Source: Virgisporangium aliadipatigenens (lineage in GTDB: Bacteria; Actinomycetota; Actinomycetes; Mycobacteriales; Micromonosporaceae). Taken from it: a DNA stretch of 64,000 nucleotides. The notes under the pieces are model-generated. The model did not search any database. It worked only from the letters and a program-made list of their open reading frames with translations, and was not told the origin of the DNA. Positions 8,281 to 17,000 of the stretch are shown here, in pieces. The translations under genes and the position numbers were made by a program. The DNA lies in assembly GCF_016863615.1 (NCBI RefSeq), contig NZ_BOPF01000007.1, positions 1-64,000 of the forward strand, written 5' to 3'. The stretch's first letter is position 1, and the number at the start of each line of letters is the position of its first letter.

Positions 8281-9861
8281 GTGGCCGGTTTGAGCATCAG
8301 GACCAGGTTCCTCCTGGTGGTCGTGGCCACCTGGGCGGTCGCCGCCGTCGTGGCGGGCGTCGCACTCGCGTCACCGGGCGCGACCGGCGCGCTGGTGGCC
8401 GTTCTCGTCGTGGGGCTCGGCGCGGCGCTCGCTCTCGGCGCCTACCTGGCCCGCCCGGTCTCGGACGGGTTGCGGGGCATCTCCGACGTGCTGACCGCCG
8501 TGGCCGACGGCGACCTGAGCCGGGCCACCGGGGTGCGCGGCGCGGGGGAGTTCGGCCGGGTCGCGGCACAACTCGACGACGTCGTCGCGATGCTGCGCGA
8601 GCGCCTCGGCCGGCTCAAGGCCAAGACGCACGTCGTGGCCAGTTCCTCCGCGTTGTTGTCGGCGACCAGCGACCGCATCGCGGAGATCGCCGGCCACTCC
8701 TCCTCCCGGGCCGGCGCCGTCTCGGCGGCGGCCGGCGACGTCACCGAGAACGTCCAGACCGTCTCGGCCGCGTCCGAGGAGATGGGCGTGTCGATCAACG
8801 AGATCGCCGGCTCGGCCGCCGAGGCGGCCCGGGTCGCCGGGGAGGCCACCACGCTGGTGCGCAGCGCCGACGAGGCGGTCGCCCAGCTGGGCGCCTCCAG
8901 CAGCGAGATCGGCACCGTCATCGGCCTGATCACCTCGATCGCCGGGCAGACCAACCTGCTCGCGCTCAACGCGACCATCGAGGCCGCCCGGGCGGGCGAC
9001 GCCGGCAAGGGCTTCGCCGTCGTGGCCAACGAGGTCAAGGACCTCTCCCAGGCCACCGCGAACGCCACCTCCGACATCTCGGCCCGTATCGACGGCATCC
9101 GGCGCGCGGCCGACTCGGCGGCCACCGCGATGCGCGAGATGGCCGACGTGATCAACGAGATCAACGGCCACTCGACCGCCATCGCCTCGGCCGTCGACGA
9201 GCAGACCGCCACCACCGGCGAGATCAACCGGAACGTCAACCTGGCGGCCCGCGGCGTCACCGACATCGCCGGCACCATCACCGCCGTGGCGGCCGACGCG
9301 CAGGCCACCACCGAGGGGGTCGCCCGGGCGCGGGCCGCCGCGACCGAGCTGGCCGAGGCGTCGGCCGAACTGTCGGCCATCGTGTCGGCGTTCACCACCG
9401 AGGACCACCGGGCCGAACGCTGGACCGAGACGCCCACCGGCGACCCGGACGTGATCAGCCTCTTCGACGTCCCCGGGATCGGCACCGCCGTCGCGAACCT
9501 GCGCGACAGCTACCTCCTGTCCACCTACCACGGCGACATGGGCGACCCGCGCCGGCGCAGGGCGGTGCAGGCCGGCGTCGAGGCGGTCGTCAGGTACCGG
9601 CTGCGCTACGCCGTCACCGACATCAGCGGCGCGGCCGGCGCGATGCGGGCGGAGGACCACGCGTGGCTCGCCGCGCAGTTCCCGCGCACGATGGCGGCGG
9701 GCTGCATGACGCAGGTGTTCGTGCCGCCGCCGAGCGCGATCGGGAGGATGGCGACCGACCGCATCGCGGCGACCGACGACGAGCACGGCGTGCGCACCGT
9801 CACGGTGCCGAACGTCGAGGCCGCCCTGCGCTTCGTGCGCGAGCAGCGGGTCACTGCCTAG
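8281..9861 (+). CDS. Methyl-accepting chemotaxis protein without extracellular sensor, with extra C-terminal domain
   Basis: 526 residues. Two membrane helices (about 8-32 and 36-56) are separated by only a few residues, so there is no periplasmic ligand domain. A HAMP linker and an MCP signalling coiled coil follow, with the conserved hairpin [21 protein letters not shown]. After the coiled coil (about residue 385) comes an unusual globular extension of roughly 130 residues ([20 protein letters not shown] onward), alpha/beta in pattern and somewhat STAS/SpoIIAA-like. The GTG at 8281 has GGAGG upstream. The last 11 bases overlap the convergent VOC gene. No che genes are near. Confidence 0.88.
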   Translation: MAGLSIRTRFLLVVVATWAVAAVVAGVALASPGATGALVAVLVVGLGAALALGAYLARPVSDGLRGISDVLTAVADGDLSRATGVRGAGEFGRVAAQLDDVVAMLRERLGRLKAKTHVVASSSALLSATSDRIAEIAGHSSSRAGAVSAAAGDVTENVQTVSAASEEMGVSINEIAGSAAEAARVAGEATTLVRSADEAVAQLGASSSEIGTVIGLITSIAGQTNLLALNATIEAARAGDAGKGFAVVANEVKDLSQATANATSDISARIDGIRRAADSAATAMREMADVINEINGHSTAIASAVDEQTATTGEINRNVNLAARGVTDIAGTITAVAADAQATTEGVARARAAATELAEASAELSAIVSAFTTEDHRAERWTETPTGDPDVISLFDVPGIGTAVANLRDSYLLSTYHGDMGDPRRRRAVQAGVEAVVRYRLRYAVTDISGAAGAMRAEDHAWLAAQFPRTMAAGCMTQVFVPPPSAIGRMATDRIAATDDEHGVRTVTVPNVEAALRFVREQRVTA

Positions 9862-10246
9862 CGGCGGCCAGTTCGCCCTCGCTGCGCAGGATGCAGAACT
9901 CGTTGCCCGCCGGGTCGGCGAGCGTCACCCAGCCCGTGCCGTCCGGCTTGCGCGTGTCGTACAGCTCCTTCGCGCCGTGTGCGAGCAGCCGCGCCAGCTC
10001 CTCGTCGCGCGTGCCGTCGGCCGGGCGCAGGTCGAAGTGGATCCTGTTCTTGACCTGCTTGGTGTCGGGCACCTCGATGAACAGGATCCGGTGCGACCGG
10101 TCCGCGGAGTAGATCATGCACTCCTCGTGGCCCGGCAGGTTGGGGTCGTCGGGATCCTCGCTGTAGCCGAGCACGACCTCCCACCACTTCGAGAGGGTGT
10201 AGGCGTCGGCACAGTCCACTGTGGTGTGTGAGATGTAAGCGGTCAT
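9851..10246 (-). CDS. VOC (glyoxalase/bleomycin-resistance) family protein
   Basis: 131 residues. The two beta-alpha-beta-beta-beta halves of the vicinal-oxygen-chelate fold are visible, opening [19 protein letters not shown] and closing with the typical [12 protein letters not shown]. Members bind a metal and act as glyoxalases, dioxygenases or antibiotic-binding proteins. Nothing here specifies which. The ATG at 10246 is preferred to that at 10255 because a GAGG lies 9 bases before it. It is convergent with the chemoreceptor, overlapping by 11 bases. Confidence 0.85.
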   Translation of the reverse strand: MTAYISHTTVDCADAYTLSKWWEVVLGYSEDPDDPNLPGHEECMIYSADRSHRILFIEVPDTKQVKNRIHFDLRPADGTRDEELARLLAHGAKELYDTRKPDGTGWVTLADPAGNEFCILRSEGELAAARQ

Positions 10247-10306
10247 CGCCCGCATCCTCGCAAACGACGCCGGTTCACGCTCGGAATAAACGCCGAGCCG
10301 GCAAAT

Positions 10307-10358
10307 AGTGGGGCCCTACGCAGGTGAAACGGCTCGAAAACCTGCGTAGGGCCCCACT
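10307..10358 (-). terminator. 19-bp perfect-stem hairpin
   Basis: Arms 10307-10325 and 10340-10358 are exact reverse complements (19 of 19) around a 14-base loop. It lies just downstream of the 50-aa minus-strand gene and upstream of the VOC gene, so it would end the former's transcript. There is no following U-tract, as is usual in actinomycetes. The perfect stem could work in either direction. Confidence 0.7.
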
Positions 10359-10413
10359 GCTTGTGAATCCGGAGGGCACACGTCACGTGCGCGGCCCTTG
10401 CCGCGTAACGGCG

Positions 10414-10566
10414 TCAGCGGCGGTCGTCGTCGTCCCGCGACGGCGTCTGGGACAGGGCGCTACCGGCCGCCTTCTTGTCCTCCTTCGTCGCCTGCGGGTC
10501 GTTGAGCACCTTGCCCGCTGCCGTCGCGGCGTCGGGGCTGGTCTGACGTTCGTTGCGCTCCGCCAT
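10414..10566 (-). CDS. Small hydrophilic protein, 50 aa
   Basis: A short gene starting MAERNERQTSPDAATAAGKV and ending SRDDDDRR, very rich in charged and Ala residues. An AAGGAG ribosome site lies 10 bases before the ATG. A strong hairpin sits about 55 bases beyond the stop, as expected for a small independent transcript. The pattern TSPDAATAAGKVL followed by KKAAGSALSQ resembles small conserved hypothetical proteins I recall from other actinomycetes. No function is known. It is probably a soluble, largely helical or disordered cytoplasmic protein. Confidence 0.6.
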   Translation of the reverse strand: MAERNERQTSPDAATAAGKVLNDPQATKEDKKAAGSALSQTPSRDDDDRR

Positions 10567-10653
10567 CGGTCACACGCTCCTTGTCCATCACAGCGGTTGT
10601 TCTCCGTCGATGGCGTACCCAGGGTGCGTGCGGGTCTAACCCGCGTTCGCCCG

Positions 10654-11028
10654 TTACCGTGACGCGGCGTCGTAGGTGGTGCGGGCCGCGTCGACGTGCG
10701 GGAGGTTGGTGACCGCCCACTGCGTCAGATGGTGGAACAGGGGAGCCAGGCTCAGACCCAGTTCGCTGATCTCGTACTCGACCCGGGGCGGCACCTCGGG
10801 ATGGTAGGTGCGGATGACGAGTCCGTCGCGTTCGAGCTGGCGCAGCCGTTGGGTCAGCACCTTCGGGGTGATGCCGGCGATGCGGCGTTCGAGCTCGACG
10901 AAGCGCTGGCGGCCGAACTCGTGGAGGCTCCACAGGATCGGCGTCGTCCACCGGCTGAACACGATGTCCACGACGGGTGCGATCGGGCAGGCCTGCTCGG
11001 GATCTGTCACGTCCCAGAGGATAGCCAC
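10654..11028 (-). CDS. HxlR-family winged-helix regulator
   Basis: 124 residues, the usual HxlR length. It has the conserved Cys14 (EQACPIAPVV), the RWTTPIL motif and the winged helix (GITPKVLTQRLRQLERDGLV). HxlR proteins such as HypR use this N-terminal Cys to sense electrophiles or oxidants. It is divergent from an NmrA-like NAD(P)-binding protein, a common pairing in which the regulator represses the oxidoreductase until stress. The GTG at 11028 is used; a second GTG six codons in (11010) is possible. Confidence 0.88.
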   Translation of the reverse strand: MAILWDVTDPEQACPIAPVVDIVFSRWTTPILWSLHEFGRQRFVELERRIAGITPKVLTQRLRQLERDGLVIRTYHPEVPPRVEYEISELGLSLAPLFHHLTQWAVTNLPHVDAARTTYDAASR

Positions 11029-11035
11029 TTTCCTC

Positions 11036-11045
11036 TAGGTACCTA
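11036..11045. promoter_or_regulatory. Palindromic operator candidate for the HxlR regulator
   Basis: TAGGTACCTA is a perfect 10-bp palindrome with the GTAC core often found in HxlR sites. It is flanked by GGATAG (11019) and CTATCC (11046), which also form an inverted repeat. It sits between the two divergent starts and would block both promoters. Function is inferred from position. Confidence 0.45.
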
Positions 11046-11073
11046 CTATCCCGGCGCTGTTAGCGTTCCGCGC

Positions 11074-11895
11074 ATGACGATCGTGGTGACGGGGGCGACC
11101 GGAAACGTCGGTGCCCCACTGGTGCGCGCACTGCTGGACGCGGGCGCGAAGGTCAGGACCGTGTCGCGGGGCGACGGCCCGCAGGGCGTGCCGCACGTGC
11201 GCGCCGACCTCTCCTCGCCGGACGGCCTGCGGGCGGCGTTCGACGGGGCGGAGGCCTTGTTCCTGTTGGTGAGCGGCGCGGGCGCGCACGTCGACGCGGG
11301 CGCGCTGCTCGCCGCCGGCGGGTTCGCACGCGTGGTGCTGCTCTCCTCGCAGGCGGCCGGTACGCGGCCGGAATCGGCGTCGCACGCGCCGCTGCGGGCC
11401 ATCGAGGCGGCCGTGCGGCAGCACGCTCCACAGTGGACGATCCTGCGGCCGGGCGGGTTCCACACCAACGCGTTCGCGTGGGCGGAGTCGGTGCGGACGA
11501 CCCGAACGGTGGCGGCGCCGTTCGGGGACGTGGGACTGCCGAGCGTGGACCCGGCCGACATCGCCGGGGTGGCCGCCGCGGCGCTGCTCGACGACGGGCA
11601 CGCCGGCCGGGTGTACGAACTGACCGGGCCGGCGGCGGTGACGCCACGGGAGCGGGCGGGCGCCATCGCCGAGGCGCTGGGGGAGCCGGTGCGCTTCGTC
11701 GAGCAGAGCGTGGACGAGGCGCGGGCGCAGCTGTCGCGCTTCATGCCGGAGGCGGTGGTCGAGGGGACGCTCGCCATCCTCGGCACACCCACCGCGGCCG
11801 AACGAAGGATCAGCCCCGACGTCGCCACGGTGCTCGGCCGCCCGGCCGGCAGCTTCGCCGACTGGGCGCGGCGGGCGGTGGAGGCGTTCCGCTAA
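11074..11895 (+). CDS. NmrA-like NAD(P)H-binding protein (atypical SDR)
   Basis: 273 residues. The N-terminal TGATGNVGAPLV motif is the dinucleotide-binding signature of NmrA/HSCARG-type atypical SDRs, and ILRPGGFHTN is their usual mid-region motif. The canonical YxxxK pair is not evident, which suits a redox sensor or a quinone/flavin reductase of the QOR2 type rather than a classical dehydrogenase. Its divergent HxlR partner suggests induction by redox or electrophile stress. It overlaps the convergent LysR gene by four bases. Confidence 0.85.
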   Translation: MTIVVTGATGNVGAPLVRALLDAGAKVRTVSRGDGPQGVPHVRADLSSPDGLRAAFDGAEALFLLVSGAGAHVDAGALLAAGGFARVVLLSSQAAGTRPESASHAPLRAIEAAVRQHAPQWTILRPGGFHTNAFAWAESVRTTRTVAAPFGDVGLPSVDPADIAGVAAAALLDDGHAGRVYELTGPAAVTPRERAGAIAEALGEPVRFVEQSVDEARAQLSRFMPEAVVEGTLAILGTPTAAERRISPDVATVLGRPAGSFADWARRAVEAFR

Positions 11896-12743
11896 CTGCT
11901 GGCGGCGGCGGCACAGCGCACGGCCGACGCGACGAACGCGGCCACCTGCCGCGACCGGCTTCCCGACGACCACGCCACCACCGTGGTCGTCGGCGGCGCG
12001 TCCGGCACCGGCCGGTACACCACCCCCTGGAACGGCCGCCGCGCCGCCGACTCCGTCACCAGCGCCACGGCGCGACCGACCGCCACCAGCTGCAGCAGTT
12101 GGCCGACGTCCTGCACGAGGGGGCCGTTCGCGGCGGTGCCGGGTGCGGCCTCCGGCCAGTGCGGCTGCGGCTCGCCGGCGAGATCGGCCAGGTACAGCAC
12201 GTCCTTCGCGGCGAGCGGGTGGTCCTCGGCGAGCGCCACGACGCGTTCCTCGGTGTGCAGCTGCTCGGCATCGAGGCCGCTCAGGTCGTTCTGGGGGTGG
12301 TGCAGCAGGCCCACGTCGGCGCGGCCGTCGCGGATCATCGCGGCGCGCTCGCCGATGCTGAACAGCAGCTCGACCTCCAGGGCGTCCGGGTCCGCGCCGT
12401 AGTCGGCGAGGATGCGCGGCAGCAGGCCGGCGTCGCCGCCGGGTTTGAGCACGAGCACGAGCCGCCCCCGCGCCGCGCCGGCCCGCCGGGTGCGCCGGGT
12501 GGCGGCCCCGACGGCGTCGAGCACGATGCGGGCCTCGCCGAGCAGCACCTCCCCGGCGACGGTGAGCCGCGCGCTGCGGCTCGTGCGTTCCAGCAGGGAA
12601 ACGCCGAGGCGGCGCTCCAACCGCAGGACGGTCCGCGACAGCGCGGGCTGGGCGATGCCGAGACGGTCGGCGGCCCGGCCGAAATGCAGCTCCTCGGCGA
12701 CGGCGACGAAGTAACGCAGCTCCCGGGTCTCGACGTCATCCAT
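11892..12743 (-). CDS. LysR-family transcriptional regulator
   Basis: 283 residues with a textbook LysR HTH (ELHFGRAADRLGIAQPALSR, about residues 18-37) and an effector domain of normal length. It is divergent from the short-chain dehydrogenase at 12814, with 70 bases between starts, so that gene is the likely target. The stop overlaps the end of the NmrA-like gene. The ligand is unknown. Confidence 0.9.
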   Translation of the reverse strand: MDDVETRELRYFVAVAEELHFGRAADRLGIAQPALSRTVLRLERRLGVSLLERTSRSARLTVAGEVLLGEARIVLDAVGAATRRTRRAGAARGRLVLVLKPGGDAGLLPRILADYGADPDALEVELLFSIGERAAMIRDGRADVGLLHHPQNDLSGLDAEQLHTEERVVALAEDHPLAAKDVLYLADLAGEPQPHWPEAAPGTAANGPLVQDVGQLLQLVAVGRAVALVTESAARRPFQGVVYRPVPDAPPTTTVVAWSSGSRSRQVAAFVASAVRCAAAASS

Positions 12744-12813
12744 GCCCCCAACGTATCGGTCCGTGCCGGATCGTTCTTGGTGCGCCGGCGGGCGTGGTGA
12801 TCGGATCGACAGC

Positions 12814-13539
12814 GTGTCCGAACAGAGAATCGCCCTGGTCACCGGGGCCAACAAGGGAATCGGGTTCGCGGCGGCCGAGGGGCTCGCCAGGCACGGGACG
12901 ACGGTGGTGGTCGCGGCCCGCGCCCACGACAAGGGCAAGATCGCGGCGGAACGGATCGGCGGCCGGCCGGTCGTCCTGGACGTCACCGACGCCGCTTCGG
13001 TGCGGGCCGCCGCGCGGACCGTCGAGGAGTGGTACGGGCGGCTGGACGTGCTCGTCAACAACGCCGGCATCTCCGGCGGGCGGGCCGGCCAGGGCGTCGG
13101 CGACGCCGCCGAGGACGTGCTGCGGCAGGTCTTCGAGACGAACCTCTTCGGCGTCGTGCGGGTCACCGAGGCGTTCCTGCCGCTGCTGCGCCGTTCGGCG
13201 GACGCGCGCATCGTCAACGTCTCCAGCGGCACCGGCTCACTCGGCTGGATGACCGACCCGGCGCACTACTTCGCGCGGATGCCCGGCGTGCTCGGCTACC
13301 CGGTGTCGAAGACCGCGCTGAACATGCTGACCGTCCAGTACGCCAAGTCGTTGGGCCCCGACGGCATCACCGTGAACGCCATCGCCCCCGGCCCCTGCGG
13401 CACCGACTTCGCGACGGCGCTGGGGATGGAGCTGCCCCGCACCGCGGCGGAGGGCGCGGCGATCATCGTCAAGCTCGCCACGCAGGCCGAACGCCCGACG
13501 GCCGGGTTCCACGACGACAACGGCCCGGTCCCGTGGTGA
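12814..13539 (+). CDS. Short-chain dehydrogenase/reductase
   Basis: A 241-residue classical SDR. The cofactor motif is TGANKGIGFA, followed by NNAGISGG, an Asn-Val-Ser-Ser strand, and the catalytic YPVSK (Tyr/Lys). TGANKGIG is typical of the carbonyl reductase-like subgroup. The GTG at 12814 is the only sensible start, immediately before EQRIALVTG. The last 303 bases lie opposite the unterminated reading frame of the CtaG-like gene. It is likely under control of the divergent LysR protein. Confidence 0.9.
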   Translation: MSEQRIALVTGANKGIGFAAAEGLARHGTTVVVAARAHDKGKIAAERIGGRPVVLDVTDAASVRAAARTVEEWYGRLDVLVNNAGISGGRAGQGVGDAAEDVLRQVFETNLFGVVRVTEAFLPLLRRSADARIVNVSSGTGSLGWMTDPAHYFARMPGVLGYPVSKTALNMLTVQYAKSLGPDGITVNAIAPGPCGTDFATALGMELPRTAAEGAAIIVKLATQAERPTAGFHDDNGPVPW

Positions 13540-14223
13540 GCGCGGCCGCCGCCAGCCGCTGAGCATCGCCACGGCGAGCAGGATCTCGACGAGATCGCCG
13601 CCGTAGTACATGAGTTCGCCGGCCGCCCGGCGCTCGGCCGCCGGCACGTCCGGGTACGGCAGCACGCCGGCGTAGAGCAGCTGCGCGACGGCCGAGTGCA
13701 CGGCCACGGCCACGCCGAGAACGACCAGCCGGGCCGGCACCCCGGGCCGGTGCGGCGCGGGATCCGGCCCGGCGATCGCCCAGGCGAAGAGGTAGCCCGA
13801 CGCCAGCAGGTGAACGTGCACCAGCGGCGCGGGCACCGTGCCGTACAGCGGGGTCAGGTACAGGACGGCGAGCCCGCCGGAGGTCAGCAGCAGCGCCGTC
13901 ACCGGGTGCGTGAGCAGCCGCGCGGGTCGGGTGCGCAGCAGCCGGTTGAACCGGCGGGCACGCCGCGGCGGCAGGGCCCGCAGCAGCAGCGTCACCGGCG
14001 CGCCGAGAACAAGGCCGAGCGGCGCGAGCATGCCGAGCAGCAGGTGTTCGACCATGTGCCCGTCGAGGCCGGGCCCGAACGGGGACGCCAGGGCGAGCGT
14101 CGTCACGGCGAGGCCGGCGAGGAAGGCGGCCGTCCGCCACCGCGGCCAGGGTTGCCGCACCAGGACGAGATAGGCGACCCCGACGGCGGCCGGGAGGAAG
14201 AAGACCGGCCCGGCGTGGCTCAC
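13237..14223 (-). CDS. Cytochrome c oxidase assembly (CtaG/caa3-type) membrane protein with abnormal C terminus
   Basis: The first about 225 residues are a clear CtaG-like polytopic protein: about seven membrane spans with the conserved GHMVEHLLLGMLAPL, THPVTALLL and HSAVAQLLYAG motifs. It would help copper delivery or assembly of terminal oxidase. After MLSGWRRPRSPRDR the frame continues for about 100 polar, Arg-rich residues lying antisense to the dehydrogenase, stopping only at 13237. The native C terminus has probably been lost or joined to foreign sequence. The functional end may be near 13540. The GTG start at 14223 lies 34 bases after the DUF2243 gene, indicating an operon. Confidence 0.75.
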   Translation of the reverse strand: MSHAGPVFFLPAAVGVAYLVLVRQPWPRWRTAAFLAGLAVTTLALASPFGPGLDGHMVEHLLLGMLAPLGLVLGAPVTLLLRALPPRRARRFNRLLRTRPARLLTHPVTALLLTSGGLAVLYLTPLYGTVPAPLVHVHLLASGYLFAWAIAGPDPAPHRPGVPARLVVLGVAVAVHSAVAQLLYAGVLPYPDVPAAERRAAGELMYYGGDLVEILLAVAMLSGWRRPRSPRDRAVVVVEPGRRAFGLRGELDDDRRALRRGAGQLHPQRRREVGAAGAGGDGVHGDAVGAQRLGVLDGQHVQRGLRHRVAEHAGHPREVVRRVGHPAE

Positions 14224-14257
14224 CCGCGCGGCCCGCGCCGGACCGGCCGGGCGGCGG

Positions 14258-14761
14258 TCACGCCGGATCCCCGTCCGCGCCGCGCGCGATCAGCCACCCG
14301 GCGGCGACCAGCAGCGCGCCCAGAGCCAGGAAACCGAGGTCCCACCAGAGCCGGTCCGGCCCCTCGCGCACGTGGTGGATGCCGAGCACCTGGTGATCGA
14401 CCAGCCCTTCGACCAGGTTGAACAGTCCCCAGCCGGCCACCACCCGCCCCCACAGCGCCCGGGAGGAGAACACCCGCCCGCGGTCCCTGCCCACCCGGGC
14501 GTAGAGCAGCCCGAGCCCGGCCAGCACGAGCAGCCACGTCAGCGTGTGGAACAGCCCGTCCCACAGGGTGTTCATCCGCAGGCCGTGCACCGTGTCGGGC
14601 GGGTAGTGGGCGATGCCGACGCGGTCGTCGGCGGTGCCGGTGAGCAGGTGGTGCCACTGCAGGATCTGGTGCAACAGGATCCCGTCCACGAACCCGCCGA
14701 GCCCGGCGCCGAGCAGCAGCCCGGGAAGGGTGAGAATCGACCGTTTCGCCCGCACGTCCAC
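14258..14761 (-). CDS. DUF2243 membrane protein
   Basis: 167 residues with four predicted membrane helices and the conserved DUF2243 pattern GGFVDGILLHQILQWHH, WDGLFHT and GLFNLVEGLVDHQVLGIHHV. The His-rich helices suggest metal or haem contact. DUF2243 genes commonly neighbour CtaG-type oxidase-assembly genes, as here, where CtaG follows on the same strand. A role in respiratory copper or oxidase maturation is inferred from this context only. The GTG at 14761 is used; another two codons in is possible. Confidence 0.8.
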   Translation of the reverse strand: MDVRAKRSILTLPGLLLGAGLGGFVDGILLHQILQWHHLLTGTADDRVGIAHYPPDTVHGLRMNTLWDGLFHTLTWLLVLAGLGLLYARVGRDRGRVFSSRALWGRVVAGWGLFNLVEGLVDHQVLGIHHVREGPDRLWWDLGFLALGALLVAAGWLIARGADGDPA

Positions 14762-14860
14762 GCGTCGCGTGCTACCCCGTTCAGCGGAACTATTCGTGTT
14801 TGGCGCGGGCGGAACGGGGAAACTCTGGGGTCCGCGATTTCGATCATGACTGGGGTTCGG

Positions 14861-16963
14861 ATGTCGATGTGGCCGGGTTCGCCCTATCCGCTGGGTGCGA
14901 CCTACGACGGGGGCGGCACCAACTTCGCGCTCTTCTCCGAGGTGGCCGAACGGGTCGAGCTGTGCCTGTTCGACGACGCCGGTAACGAGACCCGGATGGA
15001 CCTGCCCGAACGCGAGGCGCTGACCTGGCACGGCTACCTGCCGCGGGTCGGTCCCGGGCAGCGCTACGGGTTCCGGGTGCACGGGCCGTTCGACCCCGGT
15101 GCCGGGCTGCGCTGCAATCCGCACAAGCTGCTGCTGGATCCCTACGCGAAGGCCGTCGACGGCGGGATCGAGTGGAACGAGGCGCTCTTCTCGTACCGGT
15201 TCGACGACCCGGACTCGTTCAACGACCTCGACTCCGCGCCGTACGCGATGAAATCGGTCGTGGTGAACCCGTTCTTCGACTGGGCGAACGACACGCCGCT
15301 GCGCATCCCGTTCCACCAGACGGTGATCTACGAGGCGCACGTGAAGGGGACGACGAACGCGCACCCGAAGATCCCCGAGGACGTGCGCGGCACCTACTCG
15401 GGACTGGCCCACCCGGTGATGCTCGAACACTTCAAGCGGCTGGGCGTCACCGCCGTGGAGCTGATGCCGGTGCACCAGTTCGTGCACGACGGGGGACTGG
15501 TGGAGAAGGGGCTGTCTAACTACTGGGGCTACAACACGATCGGCTTCTTCGCCCCGCACAACGGGTACGCGTCGTTCCGGCACCAGGGCGGTCAGGTGCA
15601 GGAGTTCAAGACGATGGTGAAGGCGTTGCACCGGGCCGGTATCGAGGTGATTCTCGACGTGGTCTACAACCACACGGCCGAGGGCAACCATCTCGGGCCC
15701 ACGCTGTCGTTCCGGGGCATCGACAACGCCGCCTACTACCGCCTCGTCGACGACGACAAGCGCTACTACTACGACACCACCGGCACCGGTAACTCGTTCA
15801 ATGTGCGGCATCACGAGTCGCTGCGCCTCATCATGGACTCGTTGCGGTACTGGGTCACCGAGATGCACGTGGACGGGTTCCGCTTCGACCTGGCCGCGAC
15901 GCTGGCGCGGGAGTTCCACGAGGTGGACCGGCTGGCGGCGTTCTTCGACCTGGTCAATCAGGATCCGATCGTGAGCCAGGTGAAGCTGATCGCCGAACCG
16001 TGGGACGTCGGCGACGGCGGCTACCAGGTGGGCGGCTTCCCTCCACTGTGGACGGAGTGGAACGGCCGCTACCGCGACACCGTGCGCGACGTGTGGCGCG
16101 GCGAGCCGGGTGTGCTCGGCGAACTGGCGACGCGCTTCACCGGTTCGCCCGACCTGTACGAGATCGACGGGCGGCGGCCGATCGCCAGCATCAACTTCGT
16201 CACCGCGCACGACGGCTTCACGCTGCAGGACCTGGTGTCGTTCAATCACAAACACAACGAGGCGAACGGCGAGGACGGCAACGACGGCGAGAGCCACAAC
16301 CGCTCCTGGAACACCGGCGCGGAGGGGGCGAGCGACGACCCGGAGATCGTGGCGATGCGCGCCCGGCGGGTGCGCGGCATGCTCACCACCCTGCTGCTCT
16401 CGCAGGGCGTGCCGATGCTCTCCCACGGCGACGAACTCGGCCGCACCCAGCGCGGCAACAACAACGTGTACGCCCAGGACAACGAGCTGAGCTGGATCGA
16501 CTGGACGGGTGGCCGGGAACACGAGTCGCTGACCAACTTCGTCGCCCAGCTCACCCGCCTGCGCGCCGAACATCCGGTGTTCCGCCGGCGGCGCTTCTTC
16601 GACGGCCACGAGGTCGGCGGGGTCACCGACATCGCGTGGCTGCGCGCCTCCGACGGCGGCCCGATGAACGACGACGACTGGAAGGGCGACACCGTCGCCG
16701 TGTACCTCAACGGGCGCGGCATCCCGGAGCCGGACGCGCTCGGCGAGGAGATCGTCGACGACTCGTTCCTGCTGCTGTTCAACCCGGGCGCGTCGGACGT
16801 CGCGTTCACGCTGCCGGGCGAGGAGTACGGCAGTTCGTGGGAGTTCGTGGTGGACACGGCGGATCCGCTGCTGGCCTCGCCCGAGCGCGGCAGCAACGCC
16901 AAGGCCGGCGAGCGGGTCGACGTGCCGGAACGCACCGTCGTGGTGCTGCGCTGCCTGTACTGA
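14861..16963 (+). CDS. glgX: Glycogen debranching enzyme GlgX (GH13)
   Basis: 700 residues, the usual GlgX length. An N-terminal CBM48-type domain (opening WPGSPYPLGATYDGGGTNFA) precedes a GH13 barrel with catalytic Asp343 (GFRFDLA), Glu379 (IAEPWD) and Asp451 (TAHDGF). It hydrolyses alpha-1,6 branches of phosphorylase-limited glycogen in the cytoplasm. The ATG at 14861 has GGGG six bases before it and matches the family N terminus; ATG 14846 would add five residues. No other glycogen genes are adjacent. Confidence 0.93.
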   Translation: MSMWPGSPYPLGATYDGGGTNFALFSEVAERVELCLFDDAGNETRMDLPEREALTWHGYLPRVGPGQRYGFRVHGPFDPGAGLRCNPHKLLLDPYAKAVDGGIEWNEALFSYRFDDPDSFNDLDSAPYAMKSVVVNPFFDWANDTPLRIPFHQTVIYEAHVKGTTNAHPKIPEDVRGTYSGLAHPVMLEHFKRLGVTAVELMPVHQFVHDGGLVEKGLSNYWGYNTIGFFAPHNGYASFRHQGGQVQEFKTMVKALHRAGIEVILDVVYNHTAEGNHLGPTLSFRGIDNAAYYRLVDDDKRYYYDTTGTGNSFNVRHHESLRLIMDSLRYWVTEMHVDGFRFDLAATLAREFHEVDRLAAFFDLVNQDPIVSQVKLIAEPWDVGDGGYQVGGFPPLWTEWNGRYRDTVRDVWRGEPGVLGELATRFTGSPDLYEIDGRRPIASINFVTAHDGFTLQDLVSFNHKHNEANGEDGNDGESHNRSWNTGAEGASDDPEIVAMRARRVRGMLTTLLLSQGVPMLSHGDELGRTQRGNNNVYAQDNELSWIDWTGGREHESLTNFVAQLTRLRAEHPVFRRRRFFDGHEVGGVTDIAWLRASDGGPMNDDDWKGDTVAVYLNGRGIPEPDALGEEIVDDSFLLLFNPGASDVAFTLPGEEYGSSWEFVVDTADPLLASPERGSNAKAGERVDVPERTVVVLRCLY
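16042..16052. repeat. Core TCCACTGTGGA of the iterated palindrome
   Basis: An 11-bp core copy inside glgX, flanked by C and C rather than G and C, in a different reading frame (Pro-Leu-Trp-Thr). Another core-only copy is at 11427-11437 in the NmrA-like gene. Confidence 0.4.
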
Positions 16964-17000
16964 GCGCGTAGATCGACGCCACCCGGGTAGTGGGTGCTCC

